From CAZEHO01 sp964511945 (GTDB lineage Bacteria > Actinomycetota > Acidimicrobiia > Spongiisociales > UBA11373), in contig CAZEHO010000006.1 in assembly GCA_964511945.1 (NCBI GenBank), positions 46,350 to 110,349 of the forward strand: a DNA stretch of 64,000 bases, in the 5' to 3' direction. This document shows, one piece after another, positions 42,929-49,974 of this stretch. A program made the position numbers and the translations under genes. How positions within the stretch are numbered: position 1 is the stretch's first letter; the number at the start of each line of letters is the position of its first letter. The notes under the pieces are model-generated. The model saw nothing but the letters and a program-made list of their open reading frames with translations, made no database searches and was not told where the DNA came from.

Positions 42929-44124
42929 CCGTCGGTGACGATGTCGAAGATCGAGCCCGTGTCCTTGTCGCTGAGCATCAGCTTGCGGCGCCCGTCGGGG
43001 AGAACCTCTTCCTTCACGATGGCGTGGCCGTCGTGAAGGGTGACGTCCTTGGCGATCCGGTCGGTGGTACCGCCGCGCCACTCGACGTCGACCGGTTCCC
43101 AGATCCGCGTCTCGGCCGACTTGTACGCCGCATCCATGATCGCGTTGACGACATAGCCGTCGTAGAACGTTTCCATCGGGTCCGTGCCCGCCTCGAGGGC
43201 GTTGAACATGTCGGTGAACATGTCGACATATCCGAGCTCGCTGACCTCGTCACCAACGGGGAACAGCCAGCCTTCGGTCGATTCGAGCTTCTCGGCCACG
43301 TAGCCGCTTCCCCCGCCCGTCGAGTACATCTCGTACCCGGTCCGGAGGAAGTGGTTCAGCCAGATTGTGCCCTCGGTCCCGGCGACCTCATCGCGTAGGT
43401 CCATGCCGCCGCGGAACGACCAGCTCACCTCGAACTGCCCGATGGCGCCCGACTCGAAGCGGATCAGGACGACGGCGTTGTCCTCGGCCTTGATCGGATG
43501 AACCAGGGTGTCGGCCCAGGCCATCACGTCGAGGGGGCGATTCCCCTTGCCGACGAAGTTGCGGATGATCTCGATGCAGTGGCAGCCGAGATCCACAATG
43601 GCGCCGCCGCCGGCCTTGTCCTTGTCCCAGAACCAGGCGCTGTGCGGTCCGGGGTGGGTTTCACGGGAGCGCACCCAGGTGACATCGCCGATGGCCCCGC
43701 CCTGCACCGCACCGATGGCCTTGAGTGTCTTCGGTGTGTAGGCGAGGTCCTCGAGGTACCCGGCGAAAATGCCGGCCGACTCGACCTTGTCGAGGATCCG
43801 CTTCGCTTCGGCTCCCGACCGAGCCAGCGGCTTGGTGCACAGCACCGCCTTGCCGGCATCGGCAATCATCGCGATCGACTCCTCGTGGAGGAAGTTGGGG
43901 AGCGCCACGACGACGACGTCCGTGTCGGGGTCGTTGATCGCTTCCTCCATGCTGGTGGTGCTGCGAGGGATGTCCCAACGTTCGGCGAACGCTTTGCCGC
44001 GTTCGTCCGAACGCGAGTACGCGACGCCGACCTTGTCGCGGCCGCGCTGGCCATGCAGGGTCATCGTGTAGAAGTCACCGATCAACCCGGTGCCCAGCAT
44101 CGAGATCTTGCGTCCATCTGCCAC
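42925..44124 (-). CDS. Gfo/Idh/MocA-family oxidoreductase
   Basis: A 399-residue NAD(P)-dependent sugar oxidoreductase. The Rossmann motif is ISMLGTGLIGDFYTMTL, the catalytic Lys is in CTKPLA, and the metal/substrate helix is IVDLGCHCIEIIRNFV. The usual EKP Lys motif is TKP here, which is a frequent variant. The C-terminal domain adds a strand-rich tail ending in the KLMLSDKDTGSIFDIVT segment. GTG 44124 is chosen because GAGGAGGTCATCC precedes it. A regulator palindrome lies 23 bases further upstream. It is co-transcribed with nagB, which suggests that an oxidised or epimerised amino sugar feeds into NagB. Confidence 0.88.
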   Translation of the reverse strand: MADGRKISMLGTGLIGDFYTMTLHGQRGRDKVGVAYSRSDERGKAFAERWDIPRSTTSMEEAINDPDTDVVVVALPNFLHEESIAMIADAGKAVLCTKPLARSGAEAKRILDKVESAGIFAGYLEDLAYTPKTLKAIGAVQGGAIGDVTWVRSRETHPGPHSAWFWDKDKAGGGAIVDLGCHCIEIIRNFVGKGNRPLDVMAWADTLVHPIKAEDNAVVLIRFESGAIGQFEVSWSFRGGMDLRDEVAGTEGTIWLNHFLRTGYEMYSTGGGSGYVAEKLESTEGWLFPVGDEVSELGYVDMFTDMFNALEAGTDPMETFYDGYVVNAIMDAAYKSAETRIWEPVDVEWRGGTTDRIAKDVTLHDGHAIVKEEVLPDGRRKLMLSDKDTGSIFDIVTDG

Positions 44125-44146
44125 GGATGACCTCCTCTGTCGAGCG

Positions 44147-44158
44147 TTGTCCAGACAA
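44147..44158. promoter_or_regulatory. Second DasR/NagR-like operator
   Basis: TTGTCCAGACAA is a near-perfect palindrome (one central mismatch) that agrees with TTGTCTAGACAA at 23383-23394 in 11 of 12 positions. It lies in the 67-base gap between nagA and the Gfo/Idh-nagB genes, which all read leftward. It therefore probably controls the oxidoreductase-nagB pair. It links this arm to the GntR regulator at 22633. Confidence 0.7.
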
Positions 44159-44191
44159 GCTAGCCGACATGGGGAGCGCTCGTAGCAGTCC

Positions 44192-45295
44192 TCAGGTGGC
44201 GTAGATCTCCTCGCCTCCGACCAGGACCCGTGATACCTCGAACCGATCGTCGAGAACGGTGATATCGGCGGGGGTGCCGGGCTCAAGCGCAGCGAGGTCG
44301 GGCCGTCCGATGAGGCGGGCAGGAACCTTCGTGACGGCCCCGATGGCCTCCGGCAGCGGTGCGCCGAGTTCGATGAAATTGCGCACCGCCTGGTCCATGC
44401 GGAGCACGCTTCCGGCCAGTGTGCCGTTCTCGAGACGAGCCGCGCCGCCGGCGACGACCACGGTGCGGTCGCCCAATTGGTGGGTTCTCCCAGGCCTGCC
44501 GGCTGCACTGATGGCATCGGTGATCAGGGCGATTCGCCCGGGTGCACATCTGCGGGTCATCTCCACGGTCTCCGGTGCGAGGTGGTTGCCGTCGAGGATG
44601 AGGGTGAGCACGGCATCGTCGCGCAGCAACGAGGCGCCGGAGATTCCCGGATCGCGGTGGTGCCAGCCGCGCTGTGCTCCGAACAGGTGGGTGACGGCGG
44701 TTGCTCCGGCGTCGAATGCCGCAACCGCGGTGGCTGCATCCGCGTCGGAGTGTCCGATCGCCACCGTGACACCTGCGGCGGCAAACCGGCGGATCACTTC
44801 GAGGGCGCCGGGGAGTTCCGGTGCGATTGTCGTGTACGTGACGATGCCCCAGGCCAGCATCCGGTCGACCCAATCGGGATCGGGGTCGCGGGTATTGGCC
44901 GGGTCGTGGGCGCCGATGCGCTTCGGCGACAGGAACGGGCCCTCGAGATGCACACCGAGCAGGCGCGGCGCAGCGACCGATCTTTGTGCTTCGATCGCTA
45001 TCTGGAGCGCCGGTTCATAAGCGTCGGGCGGCAGGCAGATGTACGTGGGCTGGTAGGACGTCACGCCGGTGGCCGCCATGGCATCGGCGGCCGTCTGGTA
45101 TCCGCCGACATTGGCGAAGGCGAAGTCGACACCGGCGAAGCCGTTGACCTGGATGTCGACGAATCCGGGAATCGCCAGGCCGTGTTCCCCGGCGGGGGTC
45201 ACCCCGGTCCCGGCGATCGCCCCTTCGGCGACGGTCACGTCGCCCGGCACGATGCGGCCGTCCACGAGGCACTCACGGACGCCGAGGCGCTTCAT
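44192..45295 (-). CDS. nagA: N-acetylglucosamine-6-phosphate deacetylase
   Basis: A 367-residue amidohydrolase that removes the acetyl group from N-acetylglucosamine-6-phosphate. Metal and substrate residues are in order: DIQVNGFAGVDF, HLEGPFLS (metal Glu), VAIGHSDADA (His), THLFGAQRGWHHRDPG (His; the family often has THLFNAM) and LITDAISAAG (catalytic Asp). Length fits NagA. It reads towards nagB with one oxidoreductase gene between, so deacetylation and deamination are encoded together. The ATG at 45295 precedes the short N-terminal beta-strand domain. Confidence 0.93.
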   Translation of the reverse strand: MKRLGVRECLVDGRIVPGDVTVAEGAIAGTGVTPAGEHGLAIPGFVDIQVNGFAGVDFAFANVGGYQTAADAMAATGVTSYQPTYICLPPDAYEPALQIAIEAQRSVAAPRLLGVHLEGPFLSPKRIGAHDPANTRDPDPDWVDRMLAWGIVTYTTIAPELPGALEVIRRFAAAGVTVAIGHSDADAATAVAAFDAGATAVTHLFGAQRGWHHRDPGISGASLLRDDAVLTLILDGNHLAPETVEMTRRCAPGRIALITDAISAAGRPGRTHQLGDRTVVVAGGAARLENGTLAGSVLRMDQAVRNFIELGAPLPEAIGAVTKVPARLIGRPDLAALEPGTPADITVLDDRFEVSRVLVGGEEIYAT

Positions 45296-45378
45296 CGACT
45301 CCTCTCACGGTCGGGCCCGAATCTACCCGCAAAGTATGTGTCGGACCGGTGCCGATAAGGCGGCAGAACCTCTCGGTC

Positions 45379-45398
45379 CCCGGGTAATTCGACCCGGG
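45379..45398. repeat. Inverted repeat in the nagA upstream region
   Basis: CCCGGGT (45379-45385) and ACCCGGG (45392-45398) flank AATTCG. It lies about 85 bases upstream of nagA on the minus strand. It could be a regulatory site or hairpin for nagA, or only a GC-rich palindrome. Further right, an 11-base word (GTCCCGTGGTC) is repeated at 45503-45513 and 45516-45526. Confidence 0.35.
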
Positions 45399-45547
45399 CG
45401 ATCATCTCGGTTTGGGCCGGTGTGGCGAAATGTCAACCGATGAGAGTGAGGTCAGGGGTCCCGAGGGGCTCCTGCCCTTGTCAACCTCGATACCGTCGAC
45501 CGGTCCCGTGGTCGTGTCCCGTGGTCCGTTTTCGGGAAGTGCTCGGG

Positions 45548-45886
45548 TCACCCTTCCCTCAAGGCCACGTATTCGTCCTGTAGCTCGAAGAGTGCTTGCG
45601 CCCCCTCAGGCGATCCGGTCCAGCGCCCCTCCCAACAGTGGACTATGTCCATCCGACAGCCGGGTGCGGAGAATGTCGATTCCCACACCTCCTCTCCGCA
45701 CGCGCCGGATTCCTGAACCGCCTGGGTATGGAGCTGATGGAGGTGGGTTACATCTGGGGCCTCTAGGAGGGGAGGTTTCGGACGACGCGACTCCGCCGCC
45801 ACCCTGACATGGAAGGAAATGGTGGGAAGATAGCGACAACGGTCCTGAGGGGGTCCTGGCGTTCCCTCCCGCTGGGGTGGCGACAC
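45548..45886 (-). CDS. Weak hypothetical protein in a gene-poor interval
   Basis: The interval 45296-46032 (737 bases) has only this open frame of up to 112 codons. Its C-terminal 60 residues (ESGACGEEVWESTFSAPGCR, then a Trp-rich WEGRWTGSPEGAQALFELQD) look protein-like. The N-terminal part overlaps a dispersed repeat at 45811-45852. There is no convincing ribosome-binding site, and GTG codons at 45886 or near 45805 could start it. I recognise no family. It could be a decayed gene extended by chance into the repeat. Confidence 0.3.
   Translation of the reverse strand: MSPPQREGTPGPPQDRCRYLPTISFHVRVAAESRRPKPPLLEAPDVTHLHQLHTQAVQESGACGEEVWESTFSAPGCRMDIVHCWEGRWTGSPEGAQALFELQDEYVALREG
45811..45852 (+). 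repeat. Dispersed intergenic repeat A, copy 1
   Basis: This 42-base element agrees with the copy at 48570-48611 at 36 of 42 positions. Both contain ATGGTGGGA-GATAG-GACAA and GGTCC-GAGGGG and have the same orientation. They lie in gene-poor DNA and are not part of recognised genes. They could be remnants of a small mobile element or a regulatory or RNA motif. Confidence 0.55.
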
Positions 45887-46032
45887 TCAAGGAGACCCCT
45901 CAAGAGGGGTAGGCGATCCGGGGGACGCGATCAAATGAGACGTCGGTTCAGAGGCCCACGACGGCGTTGGCCTGGGACCCCGCCAGAACGGTTGTGCCAG
46001 GATCGCCTCGCTGCCCTCGGGAGGAGAGGAGC

Positions 46033-46917
46033 ATGAGGACACCGTGGGGTCTGGAATTCCGAACGGGCTACTGGGATGACCCTCGGGCCAAGGAACGGTT
46101 CAGAGAGTTCCTTATCTCCATCCACGGGTTGGACCTCTCACTTTGGGAGGAACAGGGCTACTGGGATGACGAGCACTACACCGCCTTCTCGCTCCTCGAC
46201 GGGGATCGCATCGTGGCGACGACCAACCTCTTCACGATGGAGATGGTGATCGAAGGCGTGCGACGGCGGCTCGGTCAGTTCTCCGGCGTGGGCACAGCGC
46301 CCGAGTATCGCGGACAGGGACTGAATCGATGGCTGACGGAGCAGGCGCTGGAGTCCGCCGCTGCGACTCACGACGGGTTCTTCCTCTTCGCAGATGAGGA
46401 TGCGGTTCCGTTCTACGCCAAGTGCGGGTTCGTTCAGGTGGAGGAGACCGTCACCATGCTGGAAGTGACACCGCCAGCCTGCTCACCCGGCTTGCGAAAG
46501 CTGGACCCGGGAAACGACGATGACCTGTCATTGCTCTACCGGTTGGCACGCGAGCGCAGTCCGATCTCTGATCTGCTGGGGGCATGGAACCCCAAACTCT
46601 TGATGTTCCACTGCCTGTACACGTTGCGGGACTGCCTGTACTACATGCCCGACCTCGATGCGGCCATCTTCTTCAGGGTGAACAGCGGAGTCCTGACCGT
46701 CTTCGACGTCGTGGGCCGGAGAGTCCCGTCGTTTGCCGAGTTACACCCCTACATCTCCGGAACACCGCACGACGAGGTCCGGTTCTTCTTCATGCCCGAC
46801 AAGATGGGCGCAGATCCCACCGGTGGAAGGTTGCTCGAAGGCAGCAACCTCCACGTCCTTCCACCGCTGCGATTGCCCGGATCGGAACCCCTGTTTCCGT
46901 ACGTATCGCGTACTTGA
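46033..46917 (+). CDS. GNAT-family N-acetyltransferase
   Basis: A 294-residue acetyltransferase. The acetyl-CoA-binding motif A is GVGTAPEYRGQGLNRWLTEQ (R/Q-x-x-G-x-G/A as RGQGL), followed by the FLFADEDAVPFYAKCGFVQV strand-helix that is typical of GNAT motif B. A C-terminal region of about 130 residues resembles a second, degenerate GNAT-like or sterol-carrier-like half. The ATG at 46033 follows GGAGAGGAGC. The acceptor is unknown. It stands alone in the gene-poor region, between repeats. Confidence 0.85.
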   Translation: MRTPWGLEFRTGYWDDPRAKERFREFLISIHGLDLSLWEEQGYWDDEHYTAFSLLDGDRIVATTNLFTMEMVIEGVRRRLGQFSGVGTAPEYRGQGLNRWLTEQALESAAATHDGFFLFADEDAVPFYAKCGFVQVEETVTMLEVTPPACSPGLRKLDPGNDDDLSLLYRLARERSPISDLLGAWNPKLLMFHCLYTLRDCLYYMPDLDAAIFFRVNSGVLTVFDVVGRRVPSFAELHPYISGTPHDEVRFFFMPDKMGADPTGGRLLEGSNLHVLPPLRLPGSEPLFPYVSRT

Positions 46918-46971
46918 CCACCCGTCCGTGTCGGCGACCTTTCGGGGGCGCAAGGAGGTCACGTGGCCGTC

Positions 46972-47011
46972 GCCAGGCAGAACCGGATCGCAGCGAAGTT
47001 CTGACAGGGGT
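46972..47011 (+). repeat. Dispersed intergenic repeat X, copy 1
   Basis: This 40-base element agrees at 34 of 40 positions with the copy at 47768-47807. Both contain GCCAGGC-GAAC and ATCGCAGCGAA and end in TGACAGGGGT, in the same orientation. The 347-base interval 46918-47264 has no gene that I can support. The two copies flank the small lipoprotein gene at 47265. Confidence 0.6.
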
Positions 47012-47264
47012 CCCGGGGGGTTTTCGTAGAGAGTCGGTCAGGGGCTTCGTTGGGGTTGAGCGTGCCGTGCGTGGTAATGGAGCCGTTGATCCCGAATGTG
47101 CGTTCGGATCTGACTCGTATGGCGAGTTGGCGAGTTCGTAGACGCGGCGCTGCTGTTGGGAGAGGCGTCGGCGAGACGGGTCCGGGGCGGACAGGCAGAG
47201 GCGTGAGGAGGGCCACGCCGCAGGTGCTTTCTCGGCTGAGCCTCCTACGAGACTCCGCGGCCAC

Positions 47265-47579
47265 TCATCCGGACTCACCGAAACGCTCATACGCCTCGAC
47301 GCAGGCTCGGTCCCAGCCGGCTTCTCCGGTCCAGTAGAACTCGAAGGATCTGAACTCGAAGTCGTCGGGAGAGAACGGTTCTGAGCCAACACCCGGTTGT
47401 CCGGCCTCACCGAGTTCCATACCGACCTGTCCGTGCAGATCCCGGTTTCGCTGACACCACTGCTCCGCCTCCTCGGAGAGGGACGAGCGGCTCGGCTCTT
47501 CGGACAGCGACGAGTCACCGCCGCTGCACGCGGCACCGACAACGATCAGGCTCAGAACGACGGCGATGACGCGGTTCAC
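47265..47579 (-). CDS. Small secreted lipoprotein
   Basis: A 104-residue lipoprotein. The signal peptide NRVIAVVLSLIVVGAACSGG has the lipobox VGAAC, so it is exported and lipid-anchored. A Ser/Glu-rich linker follows (SLSEEPSRSSLSEE), then a small domain with two Cys (QWCQRNRDLH and WDRACVEAYERFG) that could form a disulfide. The GTG at 47579 follows GGGAGGGGGCT. It lies between two copies of repeat X. I recognise no family. Confidence 0.7.
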   Translation of the reverse strand: MNRVIAVVLSLIVVGAACSGGDSSLSEEPSRSSLSEEAEQWCQRNRDLHGQVGMELGEAGQPGVGSEPFSPDDFEFRSFEFYWTGEAGWDRACVEAYERFGESG

Positions 47580-47824
47580 AGCCCCCTCCCGGACGCGGCT
47601 AGCGGCAGCCCACATCCGAACTGGGTACACCCAGGCGAGTCACGTGGGTGCCACTTCCAGGGCGGTCGCCCAGCGAATCTCGATAGCGCCGCAAAGATGC
47701 CGATCGAGTTGTGTATCACAAAGCTCAACCCGAACAGGCCGAGGGCGCTCCATCTCACGAAAACGATGCCAGGCTGAACGGAATCGCAGCGAACTCTTGA
47801 CAGGGGTGCTGAAGGGTCCGGCAT
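47576..47824 (-). CDS. Doubtful short hydrophobic protein upstream of the lipoprotein gene
   Basis: An 82-codon frame overlaps the lipoprotein GTG by 4 bases, as coupled genes do. It contains one hydrophobic stretch (WSALGLFGLSFVIHNSIGIF) that could span the membrane. Its N-terminal part runs through repeat X copy 2, and no ribosome-binding site is evident. A GTG before RWSALG is a possible start. The remaining DNA to 48053 holds no other supported gene. It may be chance. Confidence 0.25.
   Translation of the reverse strand: MPDPSAPLSRVRCDSVQPGIVFVRWSALGLFGLSFVIHNSIGIFAALSRFAGRPPWKWHPRDSPGCTQFGCGLPLAASGRGL
47768..47807 (+). repeat. Dispersed intergenic repeat X, copy 2
   Basis: This element matches copy 1 at 46972-47011 over 40 bases (34 identical) and extends leftward to 47752. 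There, about 29 bases match the partial copy at 48973-49001 (CATCTCAC, then GCCAGGCTGAAC). It contains TTGACA at its right end, but no convincing -10 follows. Confidence 0.6.
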
Positions 47825-48053
47825 CTCACTGGTGGTGGCTCTGGGGCCGCGGAGATTGGTGTGGCGAGTGTCTTCTCACCTCGGGAGATCGCAGGTACCC
47901 GGGGGATTCGCTGCCCGCCCAGTCGGGGATGGCCGAGGACAGCCCACAGCACACCTGGCATAATCAATGGACGACCCGATCAGGGGAAGACGGGTCGGTG
48001 AGTTGGGCCTGGCTCGAGGGATCTCATCCTCGACCGGGCTGAGGGAGGCAACG

Positions 48054-48518
48054 ATGAGTTTCTACGGTTGGTTGGTGTTCTTTCACATCTTCACCACGGT
48101 GGTGTGGGTGGGCGGGGCGACGATGGCGCTGATCCAGACGACCAGGGCCAAGCGGGCAGGTGACGCCTCACACTTGGCAGCCATCGTGGCGGATCTCGAA
48201 TGGATTGGGCTGAGGATCTTCACACCCGCCACGCTGATGCTGTTGGGGTCGGGGATCTGGATGATGGCCCGAAGTGCTGCCTGGGGCTATTCGCAGTTGT
48301 GGGTCTGGCTCTCGCTGGTCATCTTCGGGGCTTCATTCCTGGCCGGGATCCTGTTCTACGGCCCGGAGTCGGGACGGATTGTCAGGTTGGCTGAGGCTCA
48401 TGGGCCTGATGCCGATGAGGTGGGGTACCGCATTCGCCGGGTGCTTTGGATCTTCCGGTTCGAGTGGGTGGCCGTAGTAGCGGTGATCTGGTTGATGGTG
48501 GCCAAGCCCGGGCTCTGA
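48054..48518 (+). CDS. Integral membrane protein (DUF2269-like)
   Basis: A 154-residue protein with four membrane segments: WLVFFHIFTTVVWVGGATMA, LRIFTPATLMLLGSGIWMMA, LWVWLSLVIFGASFLAGILF and FRFEWVAVVAVIWLMVAKPG. The first helix with a conserved His and the overall plan fit the DUF2269/CopD-like four-helix family, whose function is unknown. The ATG at 48054 has GAGGGAGG about 7 bases upstream. It is not obviously part of an operon. Membrane-bound redox or stress functions are suggested for relatives but are not proven. Confidence 0.8.
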   Translation: MSFYGWLVFFHIFTTVVWVGGATMALIQTTRAKRAGDASHLAAIVADLEWIGLRIFTPATLMLLGSGIWMMARSAAWGYSQLWVWLSLVIFGASFLAGILFYGPESGRIVRLAEAHGPDADEVGYRIRRVLWIFRFEWVAVVAVIWLMVAKPGL

Positions 48519-48569
48519 ACCGGGACCGTGCTCGACGGCAGCGCTTCTGGTGCTGCACCACCCGAATCT

Positions 48570-48611
48570 GGAAGTTAATGGTGGGAGGATAGTGACAAAG
48601 GTCCCGAGGGG
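48570..48611 (+). repeat. Dispersed intergenic repeat A, copy 2
   Basis: This is the partner of the element at 45811-45852 (36 of 42 bases equal, same orientation). It lies just downstream of the DUF2269-like gene and before a short hydrophobic frame. Confidence 0.55.
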
Positions 48612-48638
48612 CCTCTGCCGGCACTTCCACGGCGTTGC

Positions 48639-48857
48639 GTGCGCCCACGATGTCCCCGCGGCCGAGGGAAGGACGGAGCGAAGGGTGCCGACGGTCTGCT
48701 CGGTGCAACCGTGATCAGTGGTCTGGCGACTGGCTGGCTCGCGACTGTCTATGCGATTGCAGACTGGGGTGGCTACTCCAGCGCGTTCAGTCTGATTGCC
48801 GCGACCCTGGCTTTCGGCTTCTTGGGTAGGGCACTGTTCGGAGCGTTCCGCTCATGA
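48639..48857 (+). CDS. Possible small two-helix membrane protein
   Basis: An open frame of 72 codons whose C-terminal 50 residues (TVISGLATGWLATVYAIADW and AFSLIAATLAFGFLGRALFG) form two convincing membrane segments. The N-terminal 20 residues are Arg/Gly-rich and probably not coding. A GTG at 48711 could be the true start, but no ribosome-binding site is seen. It may also be the end of a truncated membrane-protein gene. No family is recognised, and the rest of 48519-49093 holds only repeats. Confidence 0.4.
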   Translation: MRPRCPRGRGKDGAKGADGLLGATVISGLATGWLATVYAIADWGGYSSAFSLIAATLAFGFLGRALFGAFRS

Positions 48858-48972
48858 GTCGCACTCTCTGATTGAAAAACGGGATGCCGATGTGGGCGAG
48901 GTCCCGAGCGTTGGTTCAAGCAGAGGTCTTGCACGCCCTCGGATACGATCCCATCAATCCGTAGGCCGGCGT

Positions 48973-49003
48973 CATCTCACCGGATCGGTGCCAGGCTGAA
49001 CCG
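48973..49003 (+). repeat. Partial third copy of dispersed repeat X
   Basis: CATCTCAC, nine variable bases and TGCCAGGCTGAACC match the left half of the copy at 47752-47781 (about 24 of 29 bases). The right half of the element is not present here. Confidence 0.45.
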
Positions 49004-49093
49004 TTCCCAACATGCATCACCTGTGACAGATTTGCCCTCTTCACGAGGGGCGGTGGGGTGGAGCGGGGGTCCGCGTTCGACCGGTAGCTGTGG

Positions 49094-49588
49094 TCAGCCG
49101 TCGGCTGAAGGCGGGCTGAGAATCTGCCCCTCGAATAGGTTGAGCCCATCTGGTGCAACGGACACCACACCTCGAAGCTGCATCAGTGCAAACAGCCCGT
49201 AGCCTCCTCCAACGAGCTGAGTTGTGGGTCCTTCGGGCGAGAACTTGGTGGTGAAGCTCCCCTCCCAGCCGGATCCCGGGTAGTTCGCCGAGATGATGTG
49301 GAACGTCCCATGTCCCGTGCGCCTGCCCGTGACCCGGTTGATCTGAAGGTCGATCGATATGATGTTGTCGCCTGCCAGGTACTCGTGAGCGTCGAGCGAG
49401 GGGCATCGCTCGACCGCTCCCCGGACGCGATCGATCTGACCGACCCGGCTGTACTCACCAAAGTCGATGAATTCCCGGGAGCACCGAATGGATGCGTCGA
49501 TGCGATCCGCACTCGCAGCCGCCGGTGAGACAGCCAACCCCAGGAGAAGCGTGCTGATCAGCGCGGCATGGAGCAATCGCCTCAACAT
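49094..49588 (-). CDS. Secreted protein of unknown function
   Basis: A 164-residue protein with a classic signal peptide (LRRLLHAALISTLLLGLAVS, cleavage near AAASA). The mature part has two Cys (IRCSREFIDF and ERCPSLDAHE) that may form a disulfide. It is rich in beta-like segments (DNIISIDLQINRVTGRRTGH, GTFHIISANYPGSGWEGSF). I recognise no domain. The ATG at 49588 is well placed. It looks monocistronic. The 110 bases upstream to the next gene show nothing notable. Confidence 0.7.
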   Translation of the reverse strand: MLRRLLHAALISTLLLGLAVSPAAASADRIDASIRCSREFIDFGEYSRVGQIDRVRGAVERCPSLDAHEYLAGDNIISIDLQINRVTGRRTGHGTFHIISANYPGSGWEGSFTTKFSPEGPTTQLVGGGYGLFALMQLRGVVSVAPDGLNLFEGQILSPPSADG

Positions 49589-49698
49589 GAGTCCCCCTCG
49601 TGTTGAGGCGGATCGCCACTCTATCCAGCCCTGAACTCGGCCTCCGAGAGCGCCTGAGAATCGGTGGCCTGCGGTCCGAGACGAGTACCACCGCCGGG

Positions 49699-49917
49699 TC
49701 AGGCGGCCTGGAGCACCGAGGTGAGGTCGCCCACGGCGATCGACTCGGTCCCGGCGGCGTTGCGGAGCAGGATTGCCCGCTCGTCGTGAGCCGATTCGAT
49801 ACCGAGGTATTCGCCGAGCGTTGCTCCGGCGCTGGTTACGGCGAGGTAGATCAGGCCGCGTCGCATGTGATTGAGGTTTCGGGATCGATCCCGAAATGAA
49901 GTGGTTGGTGCCGTCAT
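49699..49917 (-). CDS. Small hypothetical protein downstream of the RNA helicase gene
   Basis: A 72-residue protein with an Arg/Ser-rich N-terminus (TSFRDRSRNLNHMRRG) and a C-terminal part with GATLGEYLGIESAHDERAIL. The ATG at 49917 is preceded by AAGGAGTGCCG, a good ribosome-binding site. It lies 57 bases downstream of the DEAD-box helicase gene in the same direction, so it may be co-expressed. A perfect 20-base palindrome lies inside its coding region. I recognise no family. Confidence 0.6.
   Translation of the reverse strand: MTAPTTSFRDRSRNLNHMRRGLIYLAVTSAGATLGEYLGIESAHDERAILLRNAAGTESIAVGDLTSVLQAA
49877..49896. repeat. Perfect 20-bp palindrome inside a small gene
   Basis: TTTCGGGATCGATCCCGAAA is fully self-complementary, with no loop. 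It sits about 21 bases inside the small gene after the helicase. It could be a protein-binding site, or form a hairpin near the start of that gene's message. A perfect 20-mer palindrome is not expected by chance at this scale. Confidence 0.5.
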
Positions 49918-49974
49918 CGGCACTCCTTTCGTGCGGGCCACCCTGGCCCGTGGTGGTGTGAGGTTGGTCAAAGG

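Noticed and set aside
45503..45526. Short tandem repeat (11 bases twice) as a CRISPR or satellite
   Set aside because: There are only two units with a 2-base spacer, and no further copies. It is too small to call anything.
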